A stretch of DNA of 64,000 nt from Coraliomargarita algicola (GTDB lineage Bacteria; Verrucomicrobiota; Verrucomicrobiia; Opitutales; Coraliomargaritaceae), in contig NZ_CP138858.1 in NCBI RefSeq assembly GCF_033878955.1, positions 4,863,001-4,927,000 on the forward strand. The letters run 5' to 3'. Both the position numbers and the translations under genes were made by a program. The notes below the pieces were generated by a model. The model was not told the DNA's origin. It did no database searches and worked only from the letters and a program-made list of their open reading frames with translations. Shown one piece after another: positions 18,281 through 27,494 of the stretch; position 1 is the first letter of the stretch; each line of letters starts with the position of its first letter.

Positions 18281-19813
18281 ATGCCAGCAGCATCCAACCC
18301 CTTGATTTCTATACCGGATCACTGTCCGTGGGGCATTGCTGTGTTTTCTCACAGCACGGGAAAAGTCCTGGCAGCTAATGACACGATGGAGTCTGTATAT
18401 GGCTGTCGAGAGTCACTTGCGGCTGCGGACTTGTTTACACTTTCGGTAGAAGGACCGTTTGCGATGAAGCTGAGCTCGCTGGAGCCGGGAGCGAAGTGGA
18501 CTGGGCGGATTTATCCACAGCTGAACAAGCACGGGATCGATTCCGTGGAGGTGGTTCTCGAGCGGCTGGCGTATGAGTCCGATCAAGTGTGGCTCTACGT
18601 GCTGGAGCATCCTGTGGTCAATGATGAGGTGCGGTTTAGCAGCCGGAGTGAGCTGAATATGCTGCGGGTTCTGTTGGATAATACCTTGGAGTATGTGTTT
18701 TTCCGTGACCTCAAAGGGAATTTTATTTTGGCCAATCGGGCCTTTCGCTCAGCAGTGGCTGTGGGGGGGGACACTCCGGGGGTGGATACTAAAATTGAGG
18801 ATTTCGTTTCAGAGAAAAGTGCGGCCTGGATGAAGTCGCTGGACATGCGGATGATTGAAACCGGTCGGCCTGTGGTCAATGAGGTCTCACTGTTTGTTTT
18901 TCAAAATGGCACTAAGCATTGGTTACAGTTGACGACTGTGCCGGTGCGTAGTGATGAAGGCGCTATTATTGGTTCGCTGAGTGTGGCACGAGACATTAGC
19001 GACTTGAAGCGCACTGAGTCGGAACTACGTAAGGCGATTGCTGAAGCGCATGAGGCCAGTCGCGCCAAGGGCGATTTCCTGGCTGCCATGAGTCATGAAA
19101 TTCGCACTCCTATTAACGGAATCATTGGAGCCTCCGAGCTTTGTCGGGAGACTGAGTTGGATATCGAGCAACGCAGCTACGTGGATACTGTGATGCAATG
19201 TGGGTCCACTTTGTTGAGCTTAGTGAACGATGTGCTCGATTTTTCTAAAATTGAAGCGGGACAGCTTAATTTAGAGAGCCTGAATTTCAGTCCACGTACT
19301 TTAATCGAGTCGGTGGCGGAAGAATTTACACCCGCCACTCGGGCCAAGGGCATCGAACTAGTCGTCAGTTATGATACGGATCTGCCGGAGTACATGCTGG
19401 GCGATCCCACTCGCGTGAAGCAGGTCTTTTATAATTTGGTAGGCAATGCGATTAAGTTTACCGATGTCGGGGAAGTGGTGATGCGTGCCGAAGTGGTGGA
19501 GTTGAAAGAAGATGCGGTGCGTGTTCTTTTTTCGGTCACCGATACAGGAATCGGTATTTCCAAAGATCGTCAGGATGCGATTTTTAATAGCTTCACACAG
19601 GCCGATATGTCGACGACTCGCAAATACGGTGGCAGTGGTTTGGGGCTTTCGATTTGTCGGGAATTGATACGCTTAATGGATGGCTCGGTTCAGGTGATTA
19701 GTGAGCCAGGGAAGGGCGCCCGCTTTGAATTTGAGATTCCCTTTCAACTGACCAGTAGCTCGGGGCCGAAGCGATGCCCTTTAATGCAGAGTTGGCTGGT
19801 TTGCGTGTGTTGA
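18281..19813 (+). CDS. PAS-containing sensor histidine kinase (N-terminal part of a split hybrid kinase)
   Basis: A 510-residue cytoplasmic kinase with no membrane helix. Two PAS-like domains occupy about residues 10-110 and 125-245, followed by HisKA (phospho-His in AAMSHEIRTPINGI) and HATPase_c (N-box NLVGNAIKFT, G1 DTGIGIS, G2 GGSGLGLSI), ending the catalytic core at FEFEIPFQL. The last 18 residues are then out of family and stop at 19813. The following gene starts in the -1 frame at 19774, inside this gene, with the receiver domains that a hybrid kinase would carry. Adding one base at the GGGG of 19762-19765 would give a single hybrid kinase of about 915 residues. Confidence 0.85.
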   Translation: MPAASNPLISIPDHCPWGIAVFSHSTGKVLAANDTMESVYGCRESLAAADLFTLSVEGPFAMKLSSLEPGAKWTGRIYPQLNKHGIDSVEVVLERLAYESDQVWLYVLEHPVVNDEVRFSSRSELNMLRVLLDNTLEYVFFRDLKGNFILANRAFRSAVAVGGDTPGVDTKIEDFVSEKSAAWMKSLDMRMIETGRPVVNEVSLFVFQNGTKHWLQLTTVPVRSDEGAIIGSLSVARDISDLKRTESELRKAIAEAHEASRAKGDFLAAMSHEIRTPINGIIGASELCRETELDIEQRSYVDTVMQCGSTLLSLVNDVLDFSKIEAGQLNLESLNFSPRTLIESVAEEFTPATRAKGIELVVSYDTDLPEYMLGDPTRVKQVFYNLVGNAIKFTDVGEVVMRAEVVELKEDAVRVLFSVTDTGIGISKDRQDAIFNSFTQADMSTTRKYGGSGLGLSICRELIRLMDGSVQVISEPGKGARFEFEIPFQLTSSSGPKRCPLMQSWLVCVC

Positions 19814-20988
19814 TTGTGGATGATAATCATACGAATTGTGATCTCTATCAGCAAATGTGTGCGGGATGGGGGTATCGCAGTCATGTGGTGCATGATGGGC
19901 TGTCCGGGCTAGCTGCTTTGGAGGAGGCGATTCGTGCTGGCGATGCCTATCGTTTGATTTTACTGGATCAGCAGATGCCTGGATTAACGGGGCTGGACTT
20001 CGCAAGCCTGGTGCGCTCGCGTCCTGATTTACGCAGTACAGAGATTATATTATTGTCCTCATCGTTGAATCATCAGGAGGCGGAACGTGCCAAAGAGATC
20101 GGGGTCTCGCGCGCCTTGTCCAAGCCGGTCAAGCGGGCGACTTTGCAGGAAGTGATTCTTGAGACATTTGAAGTGGGCGGTGCCAGTGGTCGCCTTCCGA
20201 CGCGTCCGCCGTTTGAGCCCGTTACAAATTCCAAGTCTTTACATATTTTGCTAGTGGAGGACAATCCCATCAATCAGGACCTCGCTTGCCGTCGTTTAGA
20301 GAAGTTGGGGCACACGGTGACTTTGGCAGAGAATGGACACGAAGCAGTTGAAGTGGTGCATAAAGAAGCGTTTGATTGCATCTTGATGGACATTCAGATG
20401 CCAGGTATGGATGGCTATGAGGCGACACGGGTGATTCGTGCCCATGAAGCGTCGAGTCGATTGCCACGTCAGTATATTATTGCGATGACGGCGCATGCCA
20501 TGAAGGGCGATCGTGAGCTTTGCCTTGAGGCGGGCATGGATAATTATATCCCGAAGCCGTTTCGTGTGGAAATTTTGAAGCAAGTACTGGAGCAAGCAGC
20601 CTCGTTTCATGCTGAGTGCGTGGAGGCTGAAACGGGCGGTAGTCCGGAGTCCCGGCGCGGAGCTTTTGCAGAGCGACTTGAGGCAATGGACGCTGAGGAC
20701 CGTGAAGATGTGTTGGCGACGGCCCCCATCTTTTTAAAAGCTTTGCCCAAAGATGTGGCTAAGCTCCAGGATGCGGTGAGCCGAAAATCCTTCAAAGATT
20801 GCTACTTTGTTGCGCATACACTCAAGGGCGTTGCTGGTATCTTCGGTTGCAAGACAAGTATGAATCTGGCCGAAAACTTGGAAGCGACCTGCCGCGCCGA
20901 GGATTCCGATCAACTTGAGGGCGATGTGGAGGCCTTGCTGGCTGCGATCAATTCCTTGGCCTGCGACTTGAAGTGCGCTTTGACTTAG
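19774..20988 (+). CDS. Dual receiver plus Hpt protein (C-terminal part of a split hybrid kinase)
   Basis: A 404-residue protein with receiver 1 (LIVDDN, phosphoacceptor in LLDQQMPGLTG, SKPVKR), receiver 2 (LLVEDN, LMDIQMPGMDG, IPKPF) and a C-terminal Hpt domain with the phospho-His in AHTLKGVAG. This is the usual C-terminal half of a BarA/ArcB-type hybrid kinase. It starts in the -1 frame relative to the kinase at 18281-19813 and overlaps it by 40 bases. It may be a separate, translationally coupled protein, or the same polypeptide interrupted by a one-base error or mutation. The receivers and Hpt would pass phosphate to a response regulator encoded elsewhere. Confidence 0.85.
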   Translation: MPFNAELAGLRVLIVDDNHTNCDLYQQMCAGWGYRSHVVHDGLSGLAALEEAIRAGDAYRLILLDQQMPGLTGLDFASLVRSRPDLRSTEIILLSSSLNHQEAERAKEIGVSRALSKPVKRATLQEVILETFEVGGASGRLPTRPPFEPVTNSKSLHILLVEDNPINQDLACRRLEKLGHTVTLAENGHEAVEVVHKEAFDCILMDIQMPGMDGYEATRVIRAHEASSRLPRQYIIAMTAHAMKGDRELCLEAGMDNYIPKPFRVEILKQVLEQAASFHAECVEAETGGSPESRRGAFAERLEAMDAEDREDVLATAPIFLKALPKDVAKLQDAVSRKSFKDCYFVAHTLKGVAGIFGCKTSMNLAENLEATCRAEDSDQLEGDVEALLAAINSLACDLKCALT

Positions 20989-21098
20989 GGGCGCCGATCA
21001 TTGGGCGTGCCAGTGCGAATAGAGCTGCTATTTTGCCGTAGAAAATCGCTCGTTTGCACAATTGCTTTTTTTGAGAATCCCTCTTTACTCGCGCGCTT

Positions 21099-21581
21099 AT
21101 GAGTTCCGTCCTGCAATTGCTCCTCGAAGGTGAGCATCTCAATACTGCCCAAATGGCGCAGGTGCTCGGCCTGTCCGAGTCCGAGATCGAAGCCGAATTA
21201 AAACGCCTCAAGGCCGAAGAAGTTTTCCTCGGTTGGCGCCCTGTGCTCAATCCTGATCGAGCGCAAGAGAACGTCGTGCGCGCCGTGATCGAGGTAAAGA
21301 TTAGCCCCGAGCGCGATGGCGGTTTTGACCGTCTGGCCACGCGTATCGCACGTTTCGACGCAGTCGAGTCCTGCTTCTTGATGTCCGGTGCCTACGATCT
21401 GCTGGTCTTTGCTAGCGGTAAGGATCTGCGAGAAGTCGCTTCCTTCGTGTCGGAGCGTCTGTCCACTGTTGACGGAGTGCTTTCGACCGCGACTCACTTC
21501 ATGCTGCGCGCTTATAAAGAGCAGGGCTATCTGCTTCTGTCGCCCAGCGAACGCGAAGATAAACCCGCAGTTAGTCCGTAA
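21099..21581 (+). CDS. Lrp/AsnC family transcriptional regulator
   Basis: A 160-residue regulator: an N-terminal winged helix-turn-helix (NTAQMAQVLGLSESEIEAELKRL) and a C-terminal RAM ligand-binding domain (VRAVIEVKISPERDGG, VESCFLMSGAYDLLVFASG). Its stop overlaps the start of the aminotransferase (TAATG at 21579-21583), so the two are translationally coupled. This pairing is common, and the regulator probably responds to the amino acid handled by that enzyme. Such regulators usually act as dimers or octamers on their own promoter. Confidence 0.9.
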   Translation: MSSVLQLLLEGEHLNTAQMAQVLGLSESEIEAELKRLKAEEVFLGWRPVLNPDRAQENVVRAVIEVKISPERDGGFDRLATRIARFDAVESCFLMSGAYDLLVFASGKDLREVASFVSERLSTVDGVLSTATHFMLRAYKEQGYLLLSPSEREDKPAVSP

Positions 21582-22762
21582 TGAGTGATTACAGTCAACA
21601 TTTTGTGGCAGACCATGTAAAAGGGCTGCCCCGTTCCGGTATTCGCGATTTCTTTTCAATTGTGGCTGCGATGCCACAGGCGATTTCCCTCGGCATCGGC
21701 GAGCCCGACTTTGTCACGCCTTGGCACATCCGTGAAGCGGCGATCTTTGCACTCGAAAAGGGCAAGACCAGCTACACTGATAACCTCGGTTTGATACGTC
21801 TGCGTCGTGAGATCAGCACCTATGTGGAAAACAACTTTGGCATCAGTTACCAACCGGAAACAGATGTCTTGGTCGCGGTCGGTGTCTCTGAGGCCTTAGA
21901 CATTGCGCTGCGCGCGGTGCTCAACCCCGGCGATAAGGTGCTTTATCACGAGCCTTGTTATGTCTCATACAGCCCCAGCATTGTGCTGGCACATGCACAG
22001 CCGATCGCTGTCGGCACATCGGCCGAAGATCAATTCGGCATCGATCCCGCACGTGTGGAAGCTGCATGGGAGCCCGGTTGCAAGGTACTGATGCTCAACT
22101 TCCCGACCAATCCTACCGGTGGGGTGACCGAGCGTGCCAAGCTGGAGCGCCTGGCTAAATTCGCGATCGAAAAGGACTTGCTGGTCATCAGCGACGAGAT
22201 CTATTCCGAGCTCACCTTCGAGGGTGAGCATACCAGCATCGCCTCGCTGCCTGGTATGCAGGAGCGCACTATCTTCTTACACGGCTTCTCGAAGGCATTT
22301 GCCATGACGGGCTTCCGTATCGGATATGCCTGCGGTCCCAAGCCCTTGATCGAAGCGATGATGAAGGTGCACCAATACAGCATGCTCTGCGCACCGATTC
22401 TCTCACAAGAGGCCGCCATCGAAGCGCTTAAAAACGGAGCGCCGGCCGTGGCTAAGATGAAAGAACAGTATCACCGTCGCCGCGATCTAATCGTGCGCCG
22501 TTTCAACGAAGCAGGCTTAGACTGCCACTCGCCCAAGGGTTCTTTCTACGCCTTTCCATCCATTCAGTCCACCGGTCTCGACTCTTTGAGCTTCTGTAAG
22601 GGGCTGCTGGATCAAGAGGAAGTCGCCGTAGTTCCTGGCACTGCTTTTGGTCCGAGTGGCGCCGGTTTTGCCCGTGCCAGCTTCTCTACTAGCTACGAAC
22701 GCATTATCGAAGCCACCGACCGTATCGAACGCTATGTTGATAAATTAAGCAAAAACGCTTAA
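21581..22762 (+). CDS. PLP-dependent aminotransferase, class I/II
   Basis: A 393-residue fold-type I aminotransferase. Landmarks are SLGIGEPDF at the N-terminus, the substrate/cofactor segment NFPTNPTGG, the PLP-contacting Asp in VISDEIYSEL, the Schiff-base Lys in GFSKAFAMTGFRIGY and a C-terminal Arg in ARASFSTSYE. The sequence is of the aspartate/aromatic/alanine aminotransferase Igamma group; the amino-acid substrate cannot be fixed from motifs. It is translationally coupled to the preceding Lrp-type regulator. The fold and chemistry are secure, the precise reaction is not. Confidence 0.9.
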   Translation: MSDYSQHFVADHVKGLPRSGIRDFFSIVAAMPQAISLGIGEPDFVTPWHIREAAIFALEKGKTSYTDNLGLIRLRREISTYVENNFGISYQPETDVLVAVGVSEALDIALRAVLNPGDKVLYHEPCYVSYSPSIVLAHAQPIAVGTSAEDQFGIDPARVEAAWEPGCKVLMLNFPTNPTGGVTERAKLERLAKFAIEKDLLVISDEIYSELTFEGEHTSIASLPGMQERTIFLHGFSKAFAMTGFRIGYACGPKPLIEAMMKVHQYSMLCAPILSQEAAIEALKNGAPAVAKMKEQYHRRRDLIVRRFNEAGLDCHSPKGSFYAFPSIQSTGLDSLSFCKGLLDQEEVAVVPGTAFGPSGAGFARASFSTSYERIIEATDRIERYVDKLSKNA

Positions 22763-22887
22763 CTTATCCGCCCAGCGCGTCAGTTCCCACCTCCTGGAGC
22801 AATCTTGGGGGTGGACGTCTGCGCTATCATTCTATTAATTCAAAATATCGATATTGAGCGTTCTACGCTCCAGTATCTCTACTCACT

Positions 22888-24453
22888 ATGATCGATCCAT
22901 CCAGAACCGTCGCCCTAGTCGGGCGCCCTAATGTCGGGAAAAGCCGTCTCTTTAATCGGCTTTGCGGTAAACGCATGTCCATCGTGCACGATATGCCCGG
23001 AGTCACCCGCGACCTTATTTCCACCGAAGTCCGTGATGACTACGTTCTACTCGACACCGGCGGTATCGGCATGGAGATAGAAATGACGTCCAAGAAAATC
23101 TCGGTGGCTGCCGAGGAGCAAGTTGAGTTCGCCATTCAGGCGGCTTCGGTCATTCTCTTTGTAGTCGATGTCCGCGAGGGCATTACGACGCTCGACGAGA
23201 TTGTTGCTCAAAAGCTCCGTCGCTATGGTAAGCACGTGATTTTGGTGACGAATAAAGTCGACCTCGAAGAACACGAATCGGCTGCGGACGAATTCGTCAG
23301 CCTCGGACTGGGAGAGCCATTACTGGTATCTGCCGAGCACGGTCGCGGAATCACTGCGCTGGAGGCTGCCATCGACACGAAGCTAGGCCCGAAGCCAGAG
23401 GGGAGCGAGACCGACCAATCCAAGCGCATCCGTATTTCCCTGCTGGGGCGTCCCAATGTCGGGAAGTCCTCGATTGGCAATCGTCTGCTCAAATCGAAAC
23501 GCCTCATCGTGAGCGATGTGCCCGGCACCACTCGCGACTCCGTCGAGCTCGATCTCGATTATCAGCATAAGGATGGCGAACTGCTCAAGTTCCGCCTCGC
23601 CGACACCGCCGGCCTGCGCATGAAGCGCAAAGTGGACAGTCCTGTTGAATATTTCTCCAGTGTACGCACACAGGCCGCGATGGAGCGCTCCGATGTCGTC
23701 TTTCTGGTGATCGACGCCGTGGACGGTGTCACTAAGCAAGACCAGGCCCTCGCCGGTGAGATTCTCGATGCAGGCCGTGCACTCGTGATCGTGGTTAACA
23801 AGTGGGACCTCATTATCGACCGCTGGACGCATGATCCGATTGAAGGCTTCAAGAACTTAAAGCACTTTTTGAAAAGCTACGAAGAGTCACTCCGCAAAGA
23901 GATGTTCTTCCTGCCCAATCCGCCGGTACTGTTTGTATCCGCGGCCACCGGTTTTGAAATCGAGTCTATGCTCAACGCGGCCGCGTCGATTCAGGCTACG
24001 CTGGATATGAAATTGTCCACCGGGAAGCTCAACAGTGTGATTCAAGACCTCTTCGAAGCACGTGCGCCCAAGATCGTGGGCACCAAACGCTTCAAGGTCT
24101 TTTACGCTGTGCAGACAGGTTCACGTCCCTTACGGATACGCTTCTTCTGCAATCGCATCGAGCGACTTGATCCGAGTTATCGCCGCTATTTGGAAAAGGC
24201 CATCATTCACGAATTCCGTCTGGATGGTTGCCCCGTGCGCTTTGATCTCGTCGGGAAGGAACGCCGCTATGAAGAGGGCGAGGGCGAACACGCGCACCGT
24301 CACAACGACACCTTGCAAAATAAGGCGCGTCTCAAGAAGATGGGGCCCGATGCCGCCAAGCTCGACACCAAGCACCCTGAGCGTCGTAAACGAATCACCC
24401 AAGTCAAAGCCGCCCACAACGCTAACAGTAGTAAGCGCGGTAAAAAACGCTAG
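22888..24453 (+). CDS. der: GTPase Der (EngA), ribosome assembly
   Basis: A 521-residue GTPase with the tandem G domains that define Der. The first has GRPNVGKS, DTGG and NKVD; the second has GRPNVGKSS, DTAG and NKWD. A KH-like domain follows (KIVGTKRFKVFYAVQTGSR). It is essential for 50S subunit maturation in bacteria studied. The C-terminus carries a basic tail of about 60 residues rich in Lys, Arg and His, longer than in E. coli Der but common in such proteins. It is monocistronic here, with 125 bases before it and the tRNA gene further downstream. Confidence 0.95.
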   Translation: MIDPSRTVALVGRPNVGKSRLFNRLCGKRMSIVHDMPGVTRDLISTEVRDDYVLLDTGGIGMEIEMTSKKISVAAEEQVEFAIQAASVILFVVDVREGITTLDEIVAQKLRRYGKHVILVTNKVDLEEHESAADEFVSLGLGEPLLVSAEHGRGITALEAAIDTKLGPKPEGSETDQSKRIRISLLGRPNVGKSSIGNRLLKSKRLIVSDVPGTTRDSVELDLDYQHKDGELLKFRLADTAGLRMKRKVDSPVEYFSSVRTQAAMERSDVVFLVIDAVDGVTKQDQALAGEILDAGRALVIVVNKWDLIIDRWTHDPIEGFKNLKHFLKSYEESLRKEMFFLPNPPVLFVSAATGFEIESMLNAAASIQATLDMKLSTGKLNSVIQDLFEARAPKIVGTKRFKVFYAVQTGSRPLRIRFFCNRIERLDPSYRRYLEKAIIHEFRLDGCPVRFDLVGKERRYEEGEGEHAHRHNDTLQNKARLKKMGPDAAKLDTKHPERRKRITQVKAAHNANSSKRGKKR

Positions 24454-24912
24454 AGCACGCTGGGGGGCGTCTTGTGGGGATTTATTAGGCAGAATCATTT
24501 GGGGCAGAATGATTTTCTCCATGAGCGCTTGTGATTTAGATGTATTGTGTCGCTGGTGGACGCGGCGCTGCCCGACTTGCACATGCTCCCACACCACAGC
24601 TCTCGTCGGAGCTTCACCTTGATGTGTTCAAGTGGCCTCGGTTCTCTGAACCGGGGAGGGGACGTCTTGATCTGTTGCTTTAGGTCGATGAATTACAGCA
24701 TAGCTGGAGACCGCTTATCCTTTCTCATCAGGCCACTTTTCGCTAAAGCTCGTGCGGTCAAAATTAACCGATATTTTCGCGGGAGAATTGAATCAATGCC
24801 ATTACGTTGGTGACATTTTGCTGCCTTCACTTCCTTTTAATTTTTGACTCTCCTTTTGCTTGCATTCCTGGGAATCCGTCACAAATTTCGAACTTTAGAT
24901 TTTTAATGGCAG
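24454..24912. other. Intergenic region with one hairpin, no convincing gene
   Basis: 459 bases between der and the tRNA. A 9-bp stem with a 3-base loop (24636-24644 with 24648-24656, one T-G pair) is visible but lacks a T tail, so it is not a standard terminator. An 88-codon frame at 24547-24813 has no family features. The AT-rich last 90 bases presumably contain the tRNA promoter. Confidence 0.4.
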
Positions 24913-24988
24913 GCCGAAGTAGCTCAGCTGGTAGAGCAACTCATTCGTAATGAGTAGGTCGTCGGTTCAAATCCGATCTTCGGCTCCA
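24913..24988 (+). tRNA. tRNA-Thr (anticodon CGT)
   Basis: A 76-base cloverleaf with a 7-bp acceptor stem (GCCGAAG at 24913-24919 with CTTCGGC at 24978-24984), encoded CCA at 24986-24988, D arm with AGCTCAGCTGGTAGAGC, anticodon stem ACTCA/TGAGT and loop TTCGTAA with anticodon CGT at 24946-24948, and the GGTTCAAATCC T-arm. It reads the threonine codon ACG. Confidence 0.96.
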
Positions 24989-25193
24989 TTTATGATAAAA
25001 GTCTTTGGTGATCGTCGGATCTTTGTGGGCCGGAGACTGTTTTTAATGATATTTGAGGCTCGGGGGGATCATGCTGCTAGGTTGGGTGGTTTTGTTGCGG
25101 CGTCTGTATTGGTGTATTGGAATTGCACTTGGGGCATTTCTCGGCCTGACTGGGGTGCCATTTGTGAAATGTTAATGTTGGAGAGGATCGAGT

Positions 25194-26117
25194 ATGCCCA
25201 AACTGATGATTGAACGTTCTGTTGTGATTGAGGCTCCGGTGGAGCTGGTTTATGCGCTGGTATGCGATTTTCAACGATGGCCGGAGTGGTCGCCTTGGTT
25301 GAGTGCGGAGAAGGACGCTGCATTGTCTTTTGGCGATGATGGAAAATCGTATGCCTGGGATGGCGCGATTGTGGGGCGCGGTGAGATGCGAATACAGAAT
25401 GCGCAAGTGAATGAATCTTTGCAGATGCAGTTGTCTCTCTTGAAGCCTTGGAAGTCGCAGTCGGCAGTCAGTTTTCGTTTTTCAGAGGAGAATGGCGGCA
25501 CGCGTGTGGTCTGGCGGATGGAGGGCTCCTTGCCGTTTTTCCTGTTTTTTATGAGGCCGATGATGGAGACTTTGATTGGTATGGATTACGAGCGGGGGCT
25601 TGCGATGCTCAAAGACCTCGCGGAGCTCGGTGCGGTGCCGAGCACGATTGAGTTGCTTCCTGGGCAGACGCGAGAAAGCTGTCGCTATGTGGGGCTGGTG
25701 CGGACCTGCTCTTTGGCCGAGATGCCGGATTGTATGAAAACTGATTTCGGGCGCTTACAGGCTTTCTTTGAGGCGAATCAGCTGAGTTTGAGTGGAGGTG
25801 CTTTTTCGATCTATTCGAAATGGGATCTTTCCAAGGCAGAGGTGGAGTATTCTGCATGTTTTCCGGTGGCTTCCAAACCGGATGCTTTGCCAGCTGAGTT
25901 TGTTTACCGTGAGATGCCGCAGGTGGATGCCTATGTGGTGGAACATACGGGTGCGTATCGAAACCTTGGTAATGCGTGGTCGGCGGGCATGTTGCGCGGA
26001 CGCCAGAAGGTGTTTAAGCAGAGTAAGAAAGTCTTCCCCTTCGAAGTGTATGTGACCGAAATCGACTCTGTGCCGGAGTCGGAGATCGTGACCCGGGTGT
26101 ATTTCCCACTTGCTTGA
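25194..26117 (+). CDS. SRPBCC domain fused to GyrI-like effector-binding domain
   Basis: A 307-residue two-domain protein. Residues 1-150 form a SRPBCC (START/Bet v1-like) fold: MIERSVVIEAPVELVYALVCDFQRWPEWSPW and DYERGLAMLKDLAE are typical. Residues 155-307 match the GyrI-like small-molecule binding domain (VEYSACFPV, EHTGAYRNLGNAWSAG, PFEVYVTE). Both domains bind hydrophobic ligands in other proteins; there is no DNA-binding domain. The start is supported by a purine-rich GGAGAGG about 10 bases upstream. It ends 11 bases from the convergent PhoD-like gene. The ligand is unknown. Confidence 0.85.
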   Translation: MPKLMIERSVVIEAPVELVYALVCDFQRWPEWSPWLSAEKDAALSFGDDGKSYAWDGAIVGRGEMRIQNAQVNESLQMQLSLLKPWKSQSAVSFRFSEENGGTRVVWRMEGSLPFFLFFMRPMMETLIGMDYERGLAMLKDLAELGAVPSTIELLPGQTRESCRYVGLVRTCSLAEMPDCMKTDFGRLQAFFEANQLSLSGGAFSIYSKWDLSKAEVEYSACFPVASKPDALPAEFVYREMPQVDAYVVEHTGAYRNLGNAWSAGMLRGRQKVFKQSKKVFPFEVYVTEIDSVPESEIVTRVYFPLA

Positions 26118-26128
26118 ATCCGGGGCTC

Positions 26129-27472
26129 TTAGTTGGCGGGCTGTAGTGAACTGGCGGGGATGTCGCGGCTCCAGAGCTCGTTGCCTTCCATGCTCATGAC
26201 TCGAATGGTGAGAACGCGTTCTTCTTCAGGGCCGCTGAATTCGATCAGTGCAAAGTGGCGCTCAAAGGTGCTGCTACCGGGCTGGCGGAAGAAGTTGAGT
26301 TCGTCGGCGTTGTCACCTGGGCGAGCGGTAAGGGGGCCGACGGTTAAGTCGTAGAGGTTGTAGCTGTTGGCGTGTACTAAGCGGGTGAGTTCTCCGTAAC
26401 TTTTGCCACCGCTGATGAAGAATAGGCCGGCAATGCGTTCTTCGCGCAGCATTTGTAAGAATTCGGTGTGCTCGCTCTCTGCGTAACTGAGGTTGCTGCG
26501 AGAGTCGGCGGGATTTAAAATTGGAGCGCCCGCGATGATGACTTTGAAGGTGGCAGTGCTCTGGATGAGTGCTTGGCGTAGCCAGGTAATTTGTTGTTGG
26601 CCGAGGATTTGGATACGGGTGGATGCATCGGGTGTATCGTTGCGGTAGCTGCGCACGTCGAGCATGAAGAAATCAACGTCGGCATAGCGAAACTGGGTGG
26701 CGACACCTTCAAGCTGGTCGACTGCGATGGGGCGTGGCCAGTAGGCTTCGAAACTGGCCTCGGCGATGGGGCGAGTGGTGCTTTGCTGGCCACCCTGTGG
26801 TGCGCCAAAGTCGGTTTCACTCCATGTTGCATAATGGGGAATGCTCTGGAGCAGGGCTTGGAGTTGTGGGATGGAGCGCGCATGGGCGAAGCGCTTTAAG
26901 TAGCCGCTGCGTGTGGTCCAATCGCTACGCCGGAGGTGTGCGGTGTTGCCGGCCCATACCATTAGGCTGGGCTGGGTATCTGCAATTGTGGTGAAAATAT
27001 CGTAACCGCCACCGAGTGTCTGGTAGGGAGGCTCGAAGCCATCTTGGATGGCGTAATGGGCTCCGCCGACTGCGATTTTAAAATTGGGGGGTGGGCTGCG
27101 GTCGAAGTAGTTGGCCGGGCTGGTGAATTCTGCCGGACTGCTGACGAGTTCGCCATTGAGCTCGACGCGGTAACTGTAAGTTTGGCCGGGCTCAATCTGA
27201 TCCAGAGTGGCGACGGCGGTGTGGGCATTGTCGGTATCTGTCTCGATTGGATTGCTCCAAACGAGCGAATCTTCATGTCCGTTTGCAGCATAAGCGATCC
27301 GCACGGTGGACGGCGCATCGGCCTGCACCCAGATCTTGGCCTCGCGCATCTCCAGATGGCTGAGCATGGGGCCATTGACTAGACTCGCATGAGTTGTGGC
27401 AGTGATGAGGCTGAGAATGAGAAGACAATTAGAAAAAATGCGGTACATTGGCATGGGATGAAACAGATACAT
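26129..27472 (-). CDS. PhoD-like exported protein with degenerate metal-site motifs
   Basis: A 447-residue protein with a signal peptide (FSNCLLILSLITATTHA) and a PhoD-type N-terminal Fn3-like domain (SHLEMREAKIWVQ, IEPGQTYSYRVELNG), then the metallophosphatase-like domain. At every place where a canonical PhoD-like enzyme has a metal ligand motif, this one differs: GSCN is VGGAHY, GGDN is WAGNTAH, TWDDHDYG is TWSETDFG and SGDRH is SGGKSYGE. The intact relative at 52807-53835 makes the contrast clear. It is probably not an active phosphodiesterase and may have a binding or structural role. In-frame ATGs at 27472, 27454 and 27448 are all possible starts. It converges with the SRPBCC gene. Confidence 0.8.
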   Translation of the reverse strand: MYLFHPMPMYRIFSNCLLILSLITATTHASLVNGPMLSHLEMREAKIWVQADAPSTVRIAYAANGHEDSLVWSNPIETDTDNAHTAVATLDQIEPGQTYSYRVELNGELVSSPAEFTSPANYFDRSPPPNFKIAVGGAHYAIQDGFEPPYQTLGGGYDIFTTIADTQPSLMVWAGNTAHLRRSDWTTRSGYLKRFAHARSIPQLQALLQSIPHYATWSETDFGAPQGGQQSTTRPIAEASFEAYWPRPIAVDQLEGVATQFRYADVDFFMLDVRSYRNDTPDASTRIQILGQQQITWLRQALIQSTATFKVIIAGAPILNPADSRSNLSYAESEHTEFLQMLREERIAGLFFISGGKSYGELTRLVHANSYNLYDLTVGPLTARPGDNADELNFFRQPGSSTFERHFALIEFSGPEEERVLTIRVMSMEGNELWSRDIPASSLQPAN

Positions 27473-27494
27473 TGGGGGTATCTATCGCGCGAGG

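Noticed and set aside
24636..24656. Hairpin after der as a terminator
   Set aside because: Stem is good but the loop is three bases, no T tail follows, and it lies 180 bases after the stop codon.
24547..24813. 88-codon frame between der and the tRNA
   Set aside because: Mixed cysteine/arginine composition without domain features, no ribosome binding site, and overlap with a hairpin suggest chance.
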